Source: an uncultured beta proteobacterium
GTDB taxonomy: Bacteria > Pseudomonadota > Gammaproteobacteria > Burkholderiales > SG8-39
Length of the DNA: 22,560 nt
Direction: 5' to 3'
Assembly (NCBI GenBank): GCA_902826155.1
Contig: CADEDU010000009.1
Location: forward strand, 12,989-35,548
Below the pieces are notes generated by a model. The model ran no database searches. It was not told where the DNA came from and was given only the letters and a program-made list of their open reading frames with translations. Position 1 is the stretch's first letter; every line of letters begins with the position of its first letter. Below are positions 14,726 through 22,316 of this stretch, one piece after another. Position numbers and translations under genes: made by a program.

Positions 14726-14783
14726 TCGCCATGCGCCGCGCAGGCTGGAACGCAAGCCGATCTGATCGAGCGGAGTCGTCCCG

Positions 14784-15980
14784 ATGAATCCCCATCTTCC
14801 GCTGACCGGCATCACCGTCGTCGATCTCGGTCAGATCTACAACGGCCCGTACGCCACGTTCCTGATGGCGATGGCCGGGGCGCGCGTCATCAAGATCGAG
14901 CCACCGGGTGGTGAACATCTGCGTCGCCGCGGTGTGGTCGGCGGCGCGGCGTTGCCATTCGCGATGCTCAACGTGAACAAGCACTCGGTCACGCTCAATC
15001 TCAAGAGCGAGCGCGGCAAGGCGCTGTTGATCGAGATGGTCAGGCGTGGCGATGTGCTGTTGGAGAACTTCGCGCCCGGCGCGATGGACCGACTCGGGCT
15101 GGGTTGGGACAAGTTGCACGCGATCAATCCAAGGCTGGTCTACGGGTCGGGCACCGGCTTCGGCTTGAGCGGACCGAAGCGCGACTATCCGGCGATGGAT
15201 CTCACCGTGCAGGCGATGGCGGGTGTGATGAGCGTCACCGGCTTTCCCGATCGTCCGCCGGTGAAGGCCGGACCGGCGATCTGCGATTTCATTACCGGCG
15301 TGCATCTGTACGGCGCGGTGGTCACGGCGCTGTTCGAGCGCGAGAAGACCGGCGTGGGGCGGCTGGTCGAAGTGTCGATGCAGGAGGCGATCTACTCGTC
15401 GCTCGCCTCCAATCTGGGCATGTGGTACGGCTCGAAGGGCGACATCCCACCGCGCACCGGTAATCAGCATGGCGGGCTGGCCGAGTCGCCCTATAACGTC
15501 TATCCGACGAAGGACGGCTACATCGCCATCATCTGCGTGGGCGAGCAGCACTGGAAATCGCTCACCGACGCGATGCAGCGGCCCGACCTGCGCGACGACT
15601 CGCGCTTCACCACGCTCAAGTCGCGCGTAGCCAACATGGTTACCGTCGATGCGATCGTCGGCGAGTTCACCGCGCGGTTCGACAAGCAGCCGCTGTTCGA
15701 ATTGCTGACCAAGCACCGCGTGCCGTGCGCGCCGGTCCGTGACCTCGACGAGGTGATCAACGATCCGCATCTGCACGAGCGCGGCGCGCTGCAGTGGCAG
15801 GAGCATCCGCAATTGGGGCGTATCCCGGTGCAGGCGTCGCCGTTGCGCTTCACCGGCTCTGATCCGCTGCCGATCACGCCGAGCCGCGTGCTGGGGGCCG
15901 ACAACGATGCGATCTACGGCGACTGGCTCGGTTTGTCTCAGGCCGAGCGCGACGGACTCGTCAAGGAAGGAGTGATCTGA
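14784..15980 (+). CDS. class III CoA-transferase (CaiB/BaiF family)
   Basis: This is a 398-residue enzyme moving CoA between carboxylates, thereby activating the pathway acid without ATP. Family marks are the N-terminal LTGITVVDLGQIYNGPYAT, then GARVIKIEPPGGEHLR, LNVNKHSVTLNLKSERGK, LLENFAPGAMDRLGLG and the catalytic Asp139 in PAMDLTVQAMAG (equivalent of the aspartate nucleophile of formyl-CoA transferase). The C-terminal segment has APVRDLDEVINDPHLHERG. GGAG at 14772-14775 precedes the ATG by eight bases. The family forms interlocked dimers in the cytosol. Its stop overlaps the start of the thiolase-like gene by one base (TGATG). The donor and acceptor acids are unknown. Confidence 0.93.
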   Translation: MNPHLPLTGITVVDLGQIYNGPYATFLMAMAGARVIKIEPPGGEHLRRRGVVGGAALPFAMLNVNKHSVTLNLKSERGKALLIEMVRRGDVLLENFAPGAMDRLGLGWDKLHAINPRLVYGSGTGFGLSGPKRDYPAMDLTVQAMAGVMSVTGFPDRPPVKAGPAICDFITGVHLYGAVVTALFEREKTGVGRLVEVSMQEAIYSSLASNLGMWYGSKGDIPPRTGNQHGGLAESPYNVYPTKDGYIAIICVGEQHWKSLTDAMQRPDLRDDSRFTTLKSRVANMVTVDAIVGEFTARFDKQPLFELLTKHRVPCAPVRDLDEVINDPHLHERGALQWQEHPQLGRIPVQASPLRFTGSDPLPITPSRVLGADNDAIYGDWLGLSQAERDGLVKEGVI

Positions 15981-17110
15981 TGCGCGGCAACGTGGTCATC
16001 GCGGGCGTCGGGCAGACCGCATTCGGCAAATTGCCCGGACGCGGCACGATCTCGCTCAACATCGAGGCGTGCCGCAATGCGCTGGCTGATGCCGGCGTGG
16101 AGAAAAGCGCGGTCGATGCGCTGCTGGTGAAGCCACCGACCTCCAACCCGGAGTTCATGTACGGCTCGACGCTCGCCACGGCGATGGGGCTGCAGCCGCG
16201 CGTCGGCGGCAGTTGGGACCAGGGCGGTGCGGCGAACATCAGCCTGATTTCATTCGCGGCGATGGCGATCGAACATGGCCAGTGCGAGATCGCGTTGGTG
16301 ACCTACGCAGACAATCCGCGCACCGGCAGTCGTCACGCGTACGAGAAAGCGTGGGGCGACGATGCTGCGTACGGCTGGTTCGGCGTCCCCGCGGGTTACG
16401 CGATGCTCGCGCGCCGTCACATGGAGCAGTTCGGCACCACCAGCGACCAGCTCGGCGAGATCGCGGTCGCGATCCGCAATCACGGTGCCGCGAATCCCAA
16501 CGCGCAACTGCGCCAGCCGCTCACGCTCGAGCAGTACCGTCAATCGAAGTGGGTGGTCGATCCGCTGCGCCGCGATGACTGTTGTCTGGTCTCCGATGGT
16601 GCGGCGGCGGTGGTGCTAATGAGCGCCAGGCGCGCCAGGCAGATGGGCGTGAAAAAGCCGGTACCGATCCTGGGCTTCGGGCAGGGGCAGACCTCGTGGG
16701 AGGTGCCGCAGCGGCTCGATCTCACCCACACGCAGGCGGAGATCTCGGGCGCCACGGCACTGAAGATGGCCGGCCTGTCGGCCAAGAACATCGACGTCGC
16801 GCAGATCTACGACTGCTTCACCATCACCGTGCTCATGACGCTCGAGGCGTACGGCTTCGCACCGAAAGGCCAGGGCGGACCGTTCGTGACGGGTGGTCGC
16901 CTCGCGCATGGTGGCGCACTTCCAACCAATACCTCCGGCGGACTGCTGTCGGAGACCGGCATGCCCGGCCTGCAACTCGTGCTCGAGGGCGTGCGTCAGA
17001 TGCGCGGCGAGGCCACTACGCAGGTGAAGGGCGCCCGAACCTGCATCGTCTCCAATCAAGGGGGAATCATGCACACCCACTCGACGCTGGTGTTGGGAGA
17101 GCCGTCATGA
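15980..17110 (+). CDS. thiolase-fold (SCP2/Ltp-like) protein lacking the nucleophilic cysteine
   Basis: This 376-residue protein has the SCP2-thiolase/lipid-transfer-protein fold but is unlikely to be a true thiolase. The segment that normally holds the nucleophile reads GGSWDQGGAANISLISFAAMAIEHG (split at 76-100) and contains no Cys: none occurs between Cys31 and Cys102. The usual GHP histidine box reads SGGLLSETGMPGL. The HDCF box of SCP2 thiolases is YDCF at 277-280, with Tyr for His. This resembles the Ltp2-type retro-aldolases of steroid side-chain degradation, which also lack the Cys, use tyrosines and need a DUF35 partner, and a DUF35 gene follows at once with an ATGA overlap. AAGGAG at 15967-15972 supports the start. 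Carbon-carbon cleavage is therefore my inference. A scaffold role is possible. Confidence 0.87.
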   Translation: MRGNVVIAGVGQTAFGKLPGRGTISLNIEACRNALADAGVEKSAVDALLVKPPTSNPEFMYGSTLATAMGLQPRVGGSWDQGGAANISLISFAAMAIEHGQCEIALVTYADNPRTGSRHAYEKAWGDDAAYGWFGVPAGYAMLARRHMEQFGTTSDQLGEIAVAIRNHGAANPNAQLRQPLTLEQYRQSKWVVDPLRRDDCCLVSDGAAAVVLMSARRARQMGVKKPVPILGFGQGQTSWEVPQRLDLTHTQAEISGATALKMAGLSAKNIDVAQIYDCFTITVLMTLEAYGFAPKGQGGPFVTGGRLAHGGALPTNTSGGLLSETGMPGLQLVLEGVRQMRGEATTQVKGARTCIVSNQGGIMHTHSTLVLGEPS

Positions 17111-17517
17111 GCGCCGCGCCTGAAGCCCTCGAGTTTCCCGCGCCGGACATGACCGGTCTGGGCGCCTACTACTGGGGCGCACTGCGTGAGGGTCGACTGG
17201 AGTTCCAGCGCTGCGGGGCGTGCGGCAATGCGTGGCTGCCGCCGCGCAGCGAATGCCCGAAGTGTCTATCGCCGCAGTGGAAGTGGCAGGCGGCCTCCGG
17301 CAAGGCCAAGCTCATCAGCTGGGTGGTCTATCACCACGCGTATCACCCGTGGTTCGCGAAGAAGGTGCCCTACAACGTGAGCGTGGTGGAACTTGCCGAG
17401 GGCCCGCGGCTGATCAGCAATGTCGCGGACGAACGTCCACTCAAGATGGACATGCCACTGCAACTGTCTATCGAGCGCGAGGGCGAATTGGCGCTCGCGC
17501 GGTTCAAGCCGGTGTAA
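17107..17517 (+). CDS. DUF35 zinc-ribbon/OB-fold protein, partner of the thiolase-like protein
   Basis: This small 136-residue protein has an N-terminal rubredoxin-like zinc ribbon (Cys36-x2-Cys39 in RCGACG and Cys50-x2-Cys53 in ECPKC) and a C-terminal OB-fold segment (WVVYHHAYHPWFAKKVPYNVSVVELAEGPRL begins it, and LKMDMPLQLSIEREGELALARFKP ends it). Such DUF35 proteins bind thiolase-fold enzymes and are needed for their activity or CoA handling. It overlaps the thiolase-like stop by four bases, which strongly suggests that the two proteins form a complex. A six-pair hairpin (17520-17525 with 17531-17536) follows its stop, with no U-tract. Confidence 0.92.
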   Translation: MSAAPEALEFPAPDMTGLGAYYWGALREGRLEFQRCGACGNAWLPPRSECPKCLSPQWKWQAASGKAKLISWVVYHHAYHPWFAKKVPYNVSVVELAEGPRLISNVADERPLKMDMPLQLSIEREGELALARFKPV

Positions 17518-17519
17518 GC

Positions 17520-17536
17520 AGCCGCACGACGCGGCT
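17520..17536 (+). other. 6-bp hairpin between DUF35 and binding-protein genes
   Basis: AGCCGC pairs with GCGGCT around ACGAC, three bases after the DUF35 stop in an 85-base gap. There is no U-tract, so full termination is unlikely; it could protect or process the transcript, or set a different level for the binding protein. Chance is not excluded in GC-rich DNA. Confidence 0.3.
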
Positions 17537-17602
17537 CGAACGCCAACCCGACAACGCAACTCGACGCACGCAATCCGACCGCAATCGAACAAGGAGGGCA
17601 GT

Positions 17603-18829
17603 ATGAACACGACGCGAAGAACGCTGTTGGCCGCCGCACTGCTGGGCGCAAGCCTGATCGCCGGACACGCGGTGGCGCAGGATGCAATCCGCATCGGCGC
17701 AGTCAATCCGTACAGTGGGCCGCTCGCGCTCTACGGCGACGAGCTGGCGCGCGGCTACCAACTCGCGATCAACGAGCGCAATGCCAAGGGTGGCGTGCTC
17801 GGCCGCAAGATCGAGCTGATCCGTGGCGACGCGGGCAATCCGCAGCAGGGCATCGCCGCGGTCGATCAACTCGTAGCGCGCGACAAGGTCGACGTGCTCG
17901 CTGGTACCTACATCTCCGCGGTCTCCAACGCCGCCAGCGACGCGGCGCTGCGGCATCAGAAGCTCTATTGGGATACCAATGCGATCGCCGCGGAACTCAC
18001 CGAGCGCAAGCTGCCCAACTTCGTGCGCTCCGGACCGCACGGTGCATTCTTCGCCGAGATGAGCGTGCGTGCGATGGTGGAGATGATCGCGCCGGCGCTG
18101 GGCAAGAAGCCCAACGAGCTGACGGTGTGGCTCGAGCATGAAGACTCGATCTACGGCAAGACAATTGCCGATGTGCAGAAAAAGGAGCTGGAGGCCAAGG
18201 GTGTGAAGGTCGTCGGCATAGGCGCGCACAATTTCCGTGCTGCTGACCTGACCGACGTGGTGCTGCGGGCGCGCAAGGCCAATCCCGACGTTTGGGTGCA
18301 GACCGGCTATGTGCCCGACGGCAACCTGATGCTCAAGACCGCGCGCGAGCAGGGCTACAAGCCAAAGGTGATGCTGTGGGTCGGCACCGGCGACACGTTC
18401 GAGACGCTCGATGCGCTCGGCGCGCCTTACCTCGAGGGACTGTTCGTCGTTTCTTACCCGCGCCCCGACGTGGCGGAGAAGTTCGGGCCGGGTGCGGCGG
18501 CATATCTCGATGCTTATCGCAAGGCGTACAACCGCGAGCCCGTGGCCCCGCAAGGCATGGCCGCGTTCACCGGCATGCACATGCTGCTCGATGCGATCGC
18601 GGCTGCCGGCACGACCGAGATGAACAAGGTGCGCGCCGCGGCGATGGCGATGGACAAGCCGCTGTCGAGCTACCCGACCGGATTCGGCGTGAAGTTCGAC
18701 GACAAGATGCAGAACACGCGCGCTTATCCGACGGTGATCCAGTGGCAAGGCGGCAAGCAGGTGACGGTCTATCCGGACCCGGCGCGAGCAGCGAACGCGA
18801 AGGTCGTGAACGTGCCGCGGACGCAGTAG
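17603..18829 (+). CDS. branched-chain-amino-acid-type ABC transporter substrate-binding protein
   Basis: This is a 408-residue periplasmic binding protein of the Leu/Ile/Val (Peripla_BP_6, type I fold) family. It has a signal peptide with Arg5-Arg6, a hydrophobic core LLAAALLGASLIAG and probable cleavage after Ala25 (HAVA|QDA). The mature chain opens with IRIGAVNPYSGPLALYGDELARGYQLAINERNAKGGVLGRKI (family pattern across the first 45 residues). There is no lipobox cysteine, so the protein is soluble. GGAGG at 17593-17597 precedes the ATG. It heads the transport block and is spaced from the catabolic genes by a hairpin, which would suit a higher expression level. These importers often take aromatic or aliphatic acids and amides rather than amino acids, so the pathway substrate is the likely ligand. 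Confidence 0.94.
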   Translation: MNTTRRTLLAAALLGASLIAGHAVAQDAIRIGAVNPYSGPLALYGDELARGYQLAINERNAKGGVLGRKIELIRGDAGNPQQGIAAVDQLVARDKVDVLAGTYISAVSNAASDAALRHQKLYWDTNAIAAELTERKLPNFVRSGPHGAFFAEMSVRAMVEMIAPALGKKPNELTVWLEHEDSIYGKTIADVQKKELEAKGVKVVGIGAHNFRAADLTDVVLRARKANPDVWVQTGYVPDGNLMLKTAREQGYKPKVMLWVGTGDTFETLDALGAPYLEGLFVVSYPRPDVAEKFGPGAAAYLDAYRKAYNREPVAPQGMAAFTGMHMLLDAIAAAGTTEMNKVRAAAMAMDKPLSSYPTGFGVKFDDKMQNTRAYPTVIQWQGGKQVTVYPDPARAANAKVVNVPRTQ

Positions 18830-18906
18830 TGAGCGGCTGAGTGGGGCAGGGCTTCGCTCGCGGGAATCAGACCGCGGCGCGACCCTCGCCCCCGCCCGGT
18901 GCCTCC

Positions 18907-19797
18907 ATGGAAACCCTCCTCAACGTCCTCGTCGTCGGCATCCTGCTCGGTGGGATCTACGGCCTGGTGAGCATCGGGCTCAACCTCATTTTCGGGGTGA
19001 TCCGCATCGTCAACTTCGCCCAGGGCGAACTGGTGATGCTGGGGATGTACGGGGCGTTCCTCGGTTTCTCGCTGCTCAAGCTCGATCCGTACGTATCGTT
19101 GCTGATCGTGGTGCCGGCGATGTTCGTGGTCGGCGTGATCATCCAGCGTGTGGTGATCCAGCCGCTGCAGGCCGAGTCGTCGATGCAGATCTTCGCGACC
19201 TTCGGCCTGCTGACGGTCCTGCAGAACCTGGTGCTGGTGTTTACGCGAGGCGAGGGCTACAGCGTGAACACCGCCGTGGCCTCGCTCGGCGTGAGCGTGG
19301 GCGAGATTCGCATCACGGCCACGCGCCTGATCATCTTCATCGCGGTGACGCTGATCGCGATCCTGCTGCACTTATTCCTGCAAAAAACACTGCTTGGTAA
19401 GTCGATCCGCGCGGTCACGCAAGATAGGCAGTCGGCGCGACTCATGGGGATCAATGTCGAGCGCACGTTCATGATCACCTTCGGTATCGGTTCGGCTCTG
19501 GCCGGGCTGGCCGGCGTGCTGATTGCGCCGATCTACACACTGTCGCCGGGAATCGGCGGAAACTTCATCCTCGCGGCGTTCGCCGTGGTCGTGCTCGGCG
19601 GGTTGGGCAGCGTCGCCGGCGCGTGGGCCGGCGGCATGATCGTGGGCATCGTCGAAGCGTTCGCCGGCTACTACATCAATCCCGAATTGAAGCAGGCGGT
19701 GTGGTTCCTGATTTTTCTGGCGGTGCTGATCGTCAAGCCATCGGGACTGTTCGGCCAGGTGGGCGCCGAAGAGATCGGCTTTCGGGAGCAGTCTTGA
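18907..19797 (+). CDS. branched-chain-amino-acid-type ABC transporter permease (LivH type)
   Basis: This is a 296-residue inner-membrane permease with about eight hydrophobic segments. The opening LLNVLVVGILLGGIYGLVSIGLNLIFGVIRIVNFAQGEL is the family hallmark, and the coupling segment LGKSIRAVTQDRQSARLMGINVERTF is clear, as is AFAVVVLGGLGSVAGAW. The start at 18907 is chosen because homology begins there; a GTG at 18841 is in frame but adds a hydrophilic stretch with no family match. No Shine-Dalgarno precedes 18907, unlike the binding protein, so translation may be weak. The stop at 19795-19797 overlaps the TTG start of the second permease. Confidence 0.92.
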   Translation: METLLNVLVVGILLGGIYGLVSIGLNLIFGVIRIVNFAQGELVMLGMYGAFLGFSLLKLDPYVSLLIVVPAMFVVGVIIQRVVIQPLQAESSMQIFATFGLLTVLQNLVLVFTRGEGYSVNTAVASLGVSVGEIRITATRLIIFIAVTLIAILLHLFLQKTLLGKSIRAVTQDRQSARLMGINVERTFMITFGIGSALAGLAGVLIAPIYTLSPGIGGNFILAAFAVVVLGGLGSVAGAWAGGMIVGIVEAFAGYYINPELKQAVWFLIFLAVLIVKPSGLFGQVGAEEIGFREQS

Positions 19798-20831
19798 GCG
19801 CCATTCCCTCCACCGCGCGCGTCTGGTCACTGTTTGCCCTGGGGCTGCTGCTCACACTGCTGCCGCTCGCGCTGCTCGCGGGCGATCTGTTCTGGGTCAA
19901 CATCCTGATCTACACGTATCTGTTCGCCGGTCTGGCGGTGGCGTGGAACATCATCGGTGGTTTTGGTGGCCAGTTTTCGCTCGGTCATGGCGTGTTCTTC
20001 GCAGCCGGTGCCTACATGACCGCGCAGCTCTATCTGCGCTGGGGGATTTCGCCCTGGCTCGGGTTGATCGCACCGGCGCTGCTCTGCGCGGTGGTGGGGG
20101 CGTTGATCTTCTGGCCGACGTTCCGTCTCAAAGGCTCGTTCTTCGCCATCGCCACGCTGGCGTTCAACGAAGTCGGTCTGGTGATGGCGAACTATCTGGA
20201 GGCCATAACGGGCGGCCCACGCGGGCTGCAGATTCCGTTTCGCGCCGCGCTCGCCAACATGATCTTCGCCGATCAGCGCGTCTGGGCACTGCTCATGTTC
20301 GCGTTCATGGCGCTGTGTCTGGCGGTGGCGATCGTCCTGATGCGCAGTCGCCTGGGCTACTACCTGCTCGCGGTGCGTGAAGACGAGGAGGCCGCGCATG
20401 CGGCAGGCATCGACGTCACGCGCGTGAAGCTGCTCGGCACCGCGCTCAGCGCCGCACTGGCCTCGGTCGGCGGGAGCCTGTTTGCCATGTATGTGCGCAC
20501 GATCGATCCGCCGACCGTGTTCTCGCTCGCCGACATCGGCGTGAAGTTCGCGCTGCTCGCGCTGATCGGCGGCATCGGTACCATCACCGGGCCGGTGCTC
20601 GGGGCGTTCCTGATCATTCCCGCCGAAAGCTATCTGCGCGCTTCGCTGGGCGGCGGACTACCGGGCATGCATCTGGTGGTGCTGGGCCTGGTCATGCTGC
20701 TGGCGGCGCTGTTCATGCGCAAAGGAATCGCCGGAGCGATCGAGGCGGCGTGGCGTCGATGGCGCCGGCCGGCCGTGCGATCGCCGCAACCCGGCGCGAC
20801 TACGCCGGCCAGCGAGGCGGGCCGCGCATGA
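19794..20831 (+). CDS. branched-chain-amino-acid-type ABC transporter permease (LivM type)
   Basis: This is the second, 345-residue membrane subunit. Its start is a TTG at 19794 within TTGA, overlapping the LivH stop and preceded by GGGAG at 19784-19788; no ATG or GTG is placed better before homology begins. The LivM marks are NIIGGFGGQFSLGHGVFFAAGAYMTAQL, FRLKGSFFAIATLAF, GGPRGLQIPF, LLAVREDEEAAHAAGIDVTRVKLLGTALSAALASVGG (coupling loop) and LIGGIGTITGPVLGAFLI, spread across the chain. The C-terminal 30 residues are a basic, Pro/Ala-rich tail outside the family core. The stop overlaps the ATPase ATG by four bases. Confidence 0.9.
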   Translation: MSAIPSTARVWSLFALGLLLTLLPLALLAGDLFWVNILIYTYLFAGLAVAWNIIGGFGGQFSLGHGVFFAAGAYMTAQLYLRWGISPWLGLIAPALLCAVVGALIFWPTFRLKGSFFAIATLAFNEVGLVMANYLEAITGGPRGLQIPFRAALANMIFADQRVWALLMFAFMALCLAVAIVLMRSRLGYYLLAVREDEEAAHAAGIDVTRVKLLGTALSAALASVGGSLFAMYVRTIDPPTVFSLADIGVKFALLALIGGIGTITGPVLGAFLIIPAESYLRASLGGGLPGMHLVVLGLVMLLAALFMRKGIAGAIEAAWRRWRRPAVRSPQPGATTPASEAGRA

Positions 20832-21556
20832 GCGAGCCGTTCTTCAGCGTGCGCAACGTCACCAAGCGCTTCGCCGGCCTGATCGCCGTGGACGACGTGT
20901 CGTTCGATGTGCGCAAAGGCGAGATCGTCAGCATCATCGGCCCCAACGGCGCGGGCAAGACCACGCTGTTCAATCTGCTCACCGGGCAGCTCGTTCCAAA
21001 CGCCGGCGAGGTGCGCCTCGACGGACAGGTGATCAACCGATTGCCACCCGATCGGCGCGCCAAGCTCGGGCTCGGACGCACGTTTCAGATCGCCAAGCCG
21101 CTCATCGCGCTCACCGCAATCGAGAACACCATGATGGGCGCGTTTCTTCATCACCGGGGGTTACGCACCGCGGAAAGCAAGGCGCTCGCCGTGCTCGAAC
21201 AGGTGGGGCTGGCAGCGCGGGCGAATGTGCGTGCCGGCGAGCTCACGCTTTCGGAGCGTCGGCGACTCGAAGTGGCGCGCTCGCTCGCGCTCGAGCCGCA
21301 ATTGCTGCTGCTCGATGAGGTGATGGCGGGGCTCAACCCAAGCGAAGTCACCGAGTCGATCGCGCTCATCCGGCGGCTGCGCCAGACCGGGCTGACGATC
21401 CTGCTGATCGAGCACAACCTGAAGGTGGTGCGGGCGTTCTCCGAGCGGGTGATCGTGCTCGACCATGGCGCCAAGATCGCCGAGGGCGACGCCGAGACGA
21501 TCCTCAACACGCCGGCGGTCGTCACCGCCTACGTCGGTCAACGCAAGCGGGCGTGA
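20828..21556 (+). CDS. branched-chain-amino-acid-type ABC transporter ATPase (LivG type)
   Basis: This is a 242-residue cytoplasmic ATPase. Walker A GPNGAGKT is at 38-45, the Q-loop lies in GLGRTFQIAKPL, and Walker B has Asp163-Glu164 in LLLLDEVMAGLNPSE with the H-loop in LLIEHNLKVV. The signature motif is unusual: LSERRR (141-146) stands in place of LSxGQ, so the Gly and Gln that normally contact ATP are missing. Relatives in this transporter family have similar LTLxERxRLE forms. The gene is therefore probably functional, with the canonical signature supplied only by the LivF-type partner. The start overlaps the LivM-type stop (ATGA). Confidence 0.93.
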   Translation: MSEPFFSVRNVTKRFAGLIAVDDVSFDVRKGEIVSIIGPNGAGKTTLFNLLTGQLVPNAGEVRLDGQVINRLPPDRRAKLGLGRTFQIAKPLIALTAIENTMMGAFLHHRGLRTAESKALAVLEQVGLAARANVRAGELTLSERRRLEVARSLALEPQLLLLDEVMAGLNPSEVTESIALIRRLRQTGLTILLIEHNLKVVRAFSERVIVLDHGAKIAEGDAETILNTPAVVTAYVGQRKRA

Positions 21557-21596
21557 ACATGGCGAACACCTGCTCGATCTTCCGGTTCGCTCAGTC

Positions 21597-22316
21597 ATGA
21601 GCGCGTTGCTCGAACTTCGCGGGATGTGTTCGGGCTACGGGCTCACGCCGGTGTTGCACGACATCGATCTGCACGTGCAGGCCGGCGAGGTGGTGTCTGT
21701 TGTCGGTGCCAACGGCGTGGGCAAGACCACGCTGCTGCGAACGATCGCCGGACTGGTCGCGCCGACGCAGGGAACGATCGCGTTCGACGGCCGAGCTATC
21801 GGCGGCACGGTGGCGCACGACATCGTCGGCCACGGTATCGCGATGGTGCCCGAGGGCGGACGGCTGTTTCCGTTCATGACGGTGCAAGAGAATCTGGAAT
21901 TGGGTGCGTTCGCGCCGGGCGCACGCGCGGCATCGCACGCGACGCTCGATGAAGTGATGGCGCTGTTTCCGATCCTCGGCGAGCGGCGCGAACAGCTTGC
22001 GGGCTCCCTTTCGGGCGGCGAGCGACAGATGTGCGCGATCGCGCGAGCGCTGATGAGCCGGCCGCGGCTGCTGATGCTTGACGAACCCTCCGCCGGTCTC
22101 TCGCCGGTGATGGTGGAGCGCGTCTTCGAGCTGCTGCGCTCGGTCGTGGCATCGCGTAAGGTGACGGTGCTGCTCGTCGAGCAGCACGTCGAAGACGCGC
22201 TGGAGATTGCCGGCCGCGGTTACGTCATCGAACGCGGGCGCATCGCCAAGACCGGCAGCGGTGCCGAGTTGATGCGCGATCCCGACGTGCAACGTGCCTA
22301 CATGGGTCTGTCATGA
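21597..22316 (+). CDS. branched-chain-amino-acid-type ABC transporter ATPase (LivF type)
   Basis: This is the second ATPase, 239 residues. Walker A GANGVGKT is at 37-44, the Q-loop region is AMVPEGGRLFPFMTVQENL, the signature LSGGERQM is canonical, Walker B is LLMLDEPSAGLSP, and the H-loop is LLVEQHVEDAL. The ATG at 21597 begins homology but lacks a Shine-Dalgarno; a 13-codon frame from 21559 ends at 21600 and overlaps this ATG, which may couple translation. The frame is open further upstream across the LivG-type end, but without homology. The stop overlaps the start of the AtuA-like gene by four bases, so that gene belongs to the same operon. Confidence 0.93.
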   Translation: MSALLELRGMCSGYGLTPVLHDIDLHVQAGEVVSVVGANGVGKTTLLRTIAGLVAPTQGTIAFDGRAIGGTVAHDIVGHGIAMVPEGGRLFPFMTVQENLELGAFAPGARAASHATLDEVMALFPILGERREQLAGSLSGGERQMCAIARALMSRPRLLMLDEPSAGLSPVMVERVFELLRSVVASRKVTVLLVEQHVEDALEIAGRGYVIERGRIAKTGSGAELMRDPDVQRAYMGLS

